Assembly (NCBI GenBank): GCA_018343915.1 | Contig: JABRWF010000005.1 | Span: forward strand, 2,453,001 to 2,517,000 | Direction of reading: 5' to 3' | From: Agroathelia rolfsii | Taxonomy: Eukaryota; Basidiomycota; Agaricomycetes; Amylocorticiales; Amylocorticiaceae | DNA: 64,000 nt | Shown: positions 59,130 through 64,000 of the stretch, piece by piece | Layout of the letters: each line of letters begins with the position of its first letter | Position numbering within the stretch: the stretch's first letter is position 1 | Notes under the pieces: model-generated | Database searches by the model: none | Seen by the model: the letters and a program-made list of their open reading frames with translations, nothing else | What the model was told of the DNA's origin: nothing | Translations under genes and position numbers: made by a program

Positions 59130-60371
59130 TTATTGATTCTCTTCAAGTCTTTTAGACGGCGCATGTATTGGGAACGCCATAGTGTTTTGACTGTATTTCC
59201 AAGCAAAGCAAATCAGCCGCGCGCAAGATAGATACATAAAAGTAACTACATCACCCCCTCCAACAGGTGGTCTCAGACCACTTTGAGTTTGGATTCCTAG
59301 GGGAGTAGATTGAGGAACGGATCTGGTGATTAGGGTATTAGGATAGTTTGGTGTGGTCCATGCTGTGCCCATTGCAAACCGAAGGACAATTAATTGAGGT
59401 GAGATGCCCTATTTTACGTAATGCTTCAGAATGATATGAAGCAATATCATCGCATAGGTTGGTTACCAAAGTGATCGCCCATATACTTGCAAAGCCAAGG
59501 TATATAAGACTCCCGTCCCATATTCTATCGACAAGTAATAGAATTACCCCAATGATAGAAGATATTGCAGAAGATTCAGCAAAGATGATGATGATTTTTC
59601 TGTAGGTTTTTCGATAAATCGTTCTTCTTTGGGCCAGCGCCAGTTTCACGCAAATGAGTATTGTTAGCACAACGTTTAAGCCTATCGTCATTACCATGGA
59701 GGAAACGACCAAGTTGATAGTTTCTTTATCGTAAACGTGGCCTTCATTACTGATAAAGGCGATACCTGTATAATAAAGCAATAAAATTCATCAGTCAATC
59801 CAGGTTTTGCTCGTTTGAGCCTGAGAACATTGTACGGACATGCGAAAGCCAGTAAACACAACCCAGATATAATTGCCATCCAGTAACGTTTATTAAAAAT
59901 AATATAGCATCGATATATCTTCAACGAGGTTTCAGAAGCGTTTCACAGCTTTGAGATAAATTACTTACCAGTAATGCGTCAGCGACGATATTAGCCACTG
60001 TTTGGGTATAATCTCCAAGAATAACATACCAACCTGAGATATTACGAAGAAATGATGCAGCATCATCTCTATGGTTGATCCATGCTGTTTGATATTGGAA
60101 TGTCCAACAGGCAAATGTGGTAGTATTCAGGGCAAGAAGGACTCCGCTATATGTCAAGTAGAAAATTTGTCGATAGCGGGAGATCTTGTCATTTTTACAC
60201 AAGAAATGGGCGGAGAGGTACACCAGAACCAAATAGAGCCCTAAAAACATACTGTCTAATCTAACTTATAGGCGAAGATACGCGAATCCAATAATCACCA
60301 TACAATATGCAAGATGTTATCATCAACACATAGAGACTGACTTCTTGGGGGCGGTCAAAAAGATCCCTCAT
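59130..60371 (-). CDS. Multi-span membrane protein, copy E
   Basis: Five exons (60371-60299, 60240-59969, 59918-59840, 59765-59467, 59408-59130) give 333 aa. It opens M-R-D-L-F-D-R-P-Q-E-V, exon 1 ends C-I-L-Y-G, and exon 2 ends V-A-D-A-L-L. Exon 3 opens I-Y-R-C-Y-I-I-F-N-K-R-Y-W, A-E-S-S-A-I appears for V-E-S-A-A, and exon 5 opens G-I-S-P-Q-L-I-V-L-R-F-A-M-G-T-A-W. The tail of about 75 residues contains a hydrophobic patch not seen in the other copies, so its reading after about residue 290 is less certain. Same orientation as copy D. Confidence 0.82.
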
Positions 60372-60885
60372 GGAAGAAACAAATGTAAGTGGTAGGCACT
60401 ATGCACTGGCATGGAGCTTTCGAGCAGGTCACACGCAGCCAGTTCAGAGCAGAGCATATATAAGGTTGAGCAGTCCGACTCCAGGGGCATCAAACCAGCT
60501 CATCAATTGATTATCTCGGGTCTCAATTTGGCCCTCAATGTCATTTCAAGGTGCCTGACGCCATCTCTGCACTACCATGATGTATGACAGCACGCCTGTA
60601 TATGCATAACTTCATCATGAGGCAACCAATCGTGTTTCGCTATGCTGTGTTTTGACTTGGGCTGAGTCTTGACTTATGTGAGGCAATCAATACTGAATTC
60701 CTTGTTGATGACGGTCGATAAGAATTATCATGGCCGGCTGATATAACACTGATGCATCATGTCGTCGGAGAATGATTACAAATGTCGATTTCATGGACGT
60801 TATCTAGCTAAGTTTGCTCATATTTATGTCAATAGAAGTCTAAAGGCCAGATAGATTACCATACTAAATGGAAGCATCGTAGCCG

Positions 60886-61020
60886 CTAGCTAGAGTCTTT
60901 GGTGGGCACCGGTAAGTCGTAAATCCTGACTGAGTCGAGTAAGTCCGAGATGCATTTAAGTTGTATTCCATCAAGCGAAAGAGCAACAGAAAAGACCAAG
61001 CCATCATGGCCACGAAGTAG
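60886..61020 (-). pseudogene. WD40-repeat relic
   Basis: The minus strand encodes L-L-R-G-H-D-G-L-V-F-S-V-A-L-S-L-D-G followed after about 13 residues by S-V-R-I-Y-D-L. This is the pattern of one WD40 repeat as found in basidiomycete NACHT-WD40 proteins (GH dipeptide, V-x-S-V-A-x-S-x-D-G, then a WD-like Y-D). Only one unit is visible, with no flanking repeats, start or splice context, so it is probably a leftover fragment. Confidence 0.55.
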
Positions 61021-61700
61021 ATCTACTATACGTGTAGTCATTTCACGTCCCAGAGCCAAATTTCCTTGTTTTTGGAACATGATATACGTGTTTCCCGCTA
61101 CTAGTAACCTAATTGGCACTAGAAGGTACACCTAAACCAGCACACTGTGATGGGCCGGGCAGCAGAGTTGATTAATAGAAACTCTGGTTATTCCGTGCCG
61201 AGAAATAAGTGATGTGCTCCCGCCCTTGGAATTAAATTACATATCGATGAACGGGATCTGAGAATTCATGGCAAGTTCAAAGATAGGAACTCGATCTTGA
61301 ACTTGAAGAAATCAAGTTCTTTGTCCACGCGCCCAAGAGGTATGGCAGGCGCACAAGAAAGCCAGTAAATGTGCGAAAGCGCGAAGTGCTTGCCGAACGC
61401 GCCCGCGCACCTTGCCCCATCTAGCTTCCCGGACCAGTCCTGGCCCCGTTCTGTGCGAGGTGTTGTACCAATGTCCATATGCCCTCAAATTTATTTGCGG
61501 CTACACAAAATGTATGGGTTGTTTGCGGCGAAAGGTGCTTCATTTTGATGCATTACAATAGCCAAGAAAATAGTTGAAAAAGTATGAGAGTGCTATGTTC
61601 AGTCCAATGTAATGACAGGATGGGGAAATTAGTGGAGAATTAGTACAAATGAGCAAAGGAGCAGTGGATGGGTATAAAATGAAGCAAAAGTCTGTCCGTT

Positions 61701-61740
61701 AGAGGCAGGCAGAGGGAAAGGAGTAAATCTGCCTGCCTCT
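61701..61740. repeat. Inverted repeat, 13-base arms
   Basis: AGAGGCAGGCAGA at 61701-61713 pairs perfectly with TCTGCCTGCCTCT at 61728-61740 around a 14-base loop. It lies about 240 bases upstream of the SEC5 start. Confidence 0.9.
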
Positions 61741-61975
61741 GGTCGCGCGTGCACAAAGGCACTACTTAACGCCATCGTCTTGTCTCTTCCAGCGGAAAGT
61801 GTCGTAATGAAGCCGTGATAAATGTCACAATGGCAATGTACGTTATGTGACCAAAGACCGGTTCACCGGCCCGGTTAGTCTGCTTGGACTGACATTTGCA
61901 GAACTCGGAGACGCCAAATCAACAGCTGGTTATATTTCGTACTTTCTCTGCGCTGCCTCGTGGATTATTATCACA

Positions 61976-64000
61976 ATGCCAAAGTTGAACTTCACAACTG
62001 ACGAAGCCACGTTGCTCAAAGCTTATAAGATTTCTACCCTCAATCCAACGTACGCCCAGCATCTCTTTAAGGGGCGCCGGTTTAGTTGACTAGTTCCATG
62101 TTTATCAAGGCAATGGGAGGAAGTCGACCATGACTTGGAAGACTCTGTGGCTGGCGCTCTCGCTAGCTCAACCGTACACGGCGAAGGAGAGGGTGACCCT
62201 TTGGGCCTTGGGACTGTGATAGAGTAAACATTGGTTGTTACAATCACCTTTCCGAATTTGACGATGCTTTATTAGTGTGAAAGATATGGACATGGATACC
62301 CGTACGTATAATATGTTTTACCTGCTTCGAATGGGCTCGAATGGCATAATCAGGAGCTGCTGTCCTCATATCTTCGAAATCCTTCAATCCAAAGAACTTC
62401 CTTTCTGCTGTTCATCCAAACGCAAACTTTCAAGACTTGTCAACTGGAATATCCCATCTTCGCTCTTCTATTGATTCGCGATCTGAAGCAATTCGGGTAT
62501 TGGTCGAAGATAATTTTGATCGTTTTGTAGCCGTCAAATCATCGACCGATGGCAAGCCAATCCCTCCCATCTCACTGGACTCTATACCTTAACAACGTTC
62601 TCCGTAGCCCTCTATCTAGAGATGAAAGACGGACTTTTGGCAGAATCAGCACAATATGCCTCTAAACCTCTTCGTGATCACCTCAAGCGTATGCTCCATT
62701 TCTCCGTTTTGTCTCCATTGCTTGATAATCATTTCATCAAAAAGAGGCCGCGGTGAAAGCCGACCAGGTTTTCCTACCTGTGCTTGAAAACTCCTCTAAA
62801 GCACAGAAACTTCGTACTACACTCGCTGTTTTCGAGCGTTCGAAATTCTTCTTCAATTTACCGGGATCCCTAGCAGAAGCCATTGAAGCTGTATGTCACT
62901 CTCTCCATTCAATTCTCTTTCATTTACTTGCCCGCCATAGGGGCGTTATGATGCTGCAATGCGTGACTATAATAAAGGAAAATTCATGCTAGAGTCGCGG
63001 CCAGGTCAGCTGTTGCCTGTACCGTCTCAGAAGGATGGAAAAACTCCAGCAGCCGCTCAACAGCAGCAAAAGCGAATTCTCGACAAGGTCTGGGCTTCTG
63101 TTGAAAAAGTCATGAGTGAAATGCGCAATGTACTTTCTGCAAGGCTACAAGAACCGGGAAGGAGTGTTGAAGACCAAGAAAAAACAATTGAGTAAGCTGC
63201 TTTTTCTGCTCGCCCACTCATTTGCTAACTTATGTATTGGGGAAAAAGGATTCTTCTGGATATGGGCGTATCCGAGGATCCAGTGTGGACCTATTTCGAT
63301 AACCAACACAAGTATATTCTAGACCAAATGAAGAAAGTTTATGAGGTAGCGATGGTGAATGTTAAATGTGTGGATTAGCTTTAATTGTCTGTCTTAATTT
63401 GAATGCCACTGAGTAGTGCCCTATAGCCGTGGTAGAGAAGGTACCGTTAGATATCCCAACACAAGTTTTGGACGAGAGCTTGGGCGAACAACTTCGGCTG
63501 GGCATAGCAGCATTGGAAACGAAACAATCTGATTCTGTCATTGGTAAGTTATTTCCTATTAGACAATGCGGCCTGTATTGAGAGTACATAGCTCAAATGA
63601 ATGGGCACGAGATTTGGAAAGCACTTTGGGACTTAACCAAAGCCGTTTCTGAGGTCATACTTACTACACTACCCAACTTTTGGAGAGTGGCTAGGAGCTA
63701 CCTAGACGGCAAGTTTAAGAAGGTGACAATTCCTGTAAATAAGTCATAATATACCTGACTAATATATTTCCTCCCCGTCAAGGTTAATGCCTCCAATCGT
63801 CGGAGCCCCTCGCAATGTCGTACAATGGCGTCGGATATAGTGAAAGCATACATCTCCCATATATCAGAATTTTTCTTCCTCAGTGACATGGCCGTAATGA
63901 CTTCCCCCACTTTCACCTCGTCAAAGCCATCTTTACCCCCTACAATTCCTATACATTCCAACTTTCTGGTGACGGGGCATTATTTGATGAAGATACTAGG
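61976..64000 (+). CDS. SEC5: Exocyst complex component SEC5, 5' part
   Basis: It starts at ATG 61976 ([18 protein letters not shown]) and is still open at the window edge, so the 3' end is missing. First exons: 61976-62049, 62110-62223, 62276-62301, 62354-62551, 62608 onward. Diagnostic segments are [44 protein letters not shown] and R-S-K-F-F-F-N-L-P, all typical of fungal Sec5/EXOC2 N-terminal coiled-coil regions. Exocyst tethers secretory vesicles to the plasma membrane at growing tips. The intron at 62552-62607 has a GC donor (G|GCAAGC). Upstream in-frame sequence from about 61847 lacks family resemblance, so the later ATG was chosen. Confidence 0.9.

Larger units (their letters stand above)
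60372..61975. other. Intergenic with a WD40 relic and a stem-loop
   Basis: Apart from the relic near 60890-61020 and the inverted repeat at 61701-61740, no coding signal was found. The right end is the presumed SEC5 promoter. Confidence 0.55.

Noticed and set aside
61847..61975. Upstream in-frame extension of SEC5
   Set aside because: The added residues do not resemble the family; M-P-K-L-N-F at 61976 matches the usual SEC5 start.

Overview
The window looks like nuclear DNA of a filamentous basidiomycete, most likely an Agaricomycete. Almost every gene is cut by many short introns (about 50-60 bases, GT...AG) that restore the reading frame exactly when removed. Several protein families are typical of that class: DUF6534 and DUF6593 proteins, an NRPS-like adenylation domain, and a lineage-expanded family of multi-membrane-span proteins. 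No rRNA, tRNA, CRISPR array or intact transposon was recognised. Exon coordinates were read by eye from splice sites and frame continuity; boundaries may be off by a base or two where marked.

Layout. 1-9 kb: a divergent cell-wall pair, a KRE6/SKN1 glucan-synthesis protein (minus) and a processive family-2 glycosyltransferase (plus), sharing a 617-base pyrimidine-rich promoter. 9-14.8 kb: a gene-poor stretch. 14.8-15.3 kb: mitochondrial ribosomal protein bL31m. 16.7-24.2 kb: three multi-span membrane proteins around a histidine acid phosphatase. 24.9-36.2 kb: housekeeping and lipid genes (sphingolipid fatty-acid 2-hydroxylase, an FMP52/TIP30-like dehydrogenase, a PX-GH18 chitinase fusion, a mitochondrial ornithine-type carrier, a DUF6593 protein, an alpha/beta hydrolase). 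37.6-51.2 kb: four metabolic genes side by side (stand-alone adenylation domain, P450, phenol-hydroxylase-like FAD monooxygenase, ACSF2-like acyl-CoA synthetase), a candidate aromatic or secondary-metabolism cluster. 51.8-56.4 kb: a DUF6534 membrane protein and an RMD1/DUF155 protein. 56.6-60.4 kb: two more members of the multi-span family. 60.9 kb: a WD40 relic. 62-64 kb: the 5' part of exocyst SEC5, running off the window.

Most notable points: (i) a PX phosphoinositide-binding domain fused in frame to a GH18 chitinase with no signal peptide; (ii) an apparent AT-AC intron in the acyl-CoA synthetase gene, which also carries one in-frame TGA; (iii) micro-exons of 5, 10, 11, 11 and 17 bases, several of them carrying active-site residues; (iv) five paralogous membrane proteins that all keep a third exon of exactly 79 bases; (v) the four-gene metabolic cluster.
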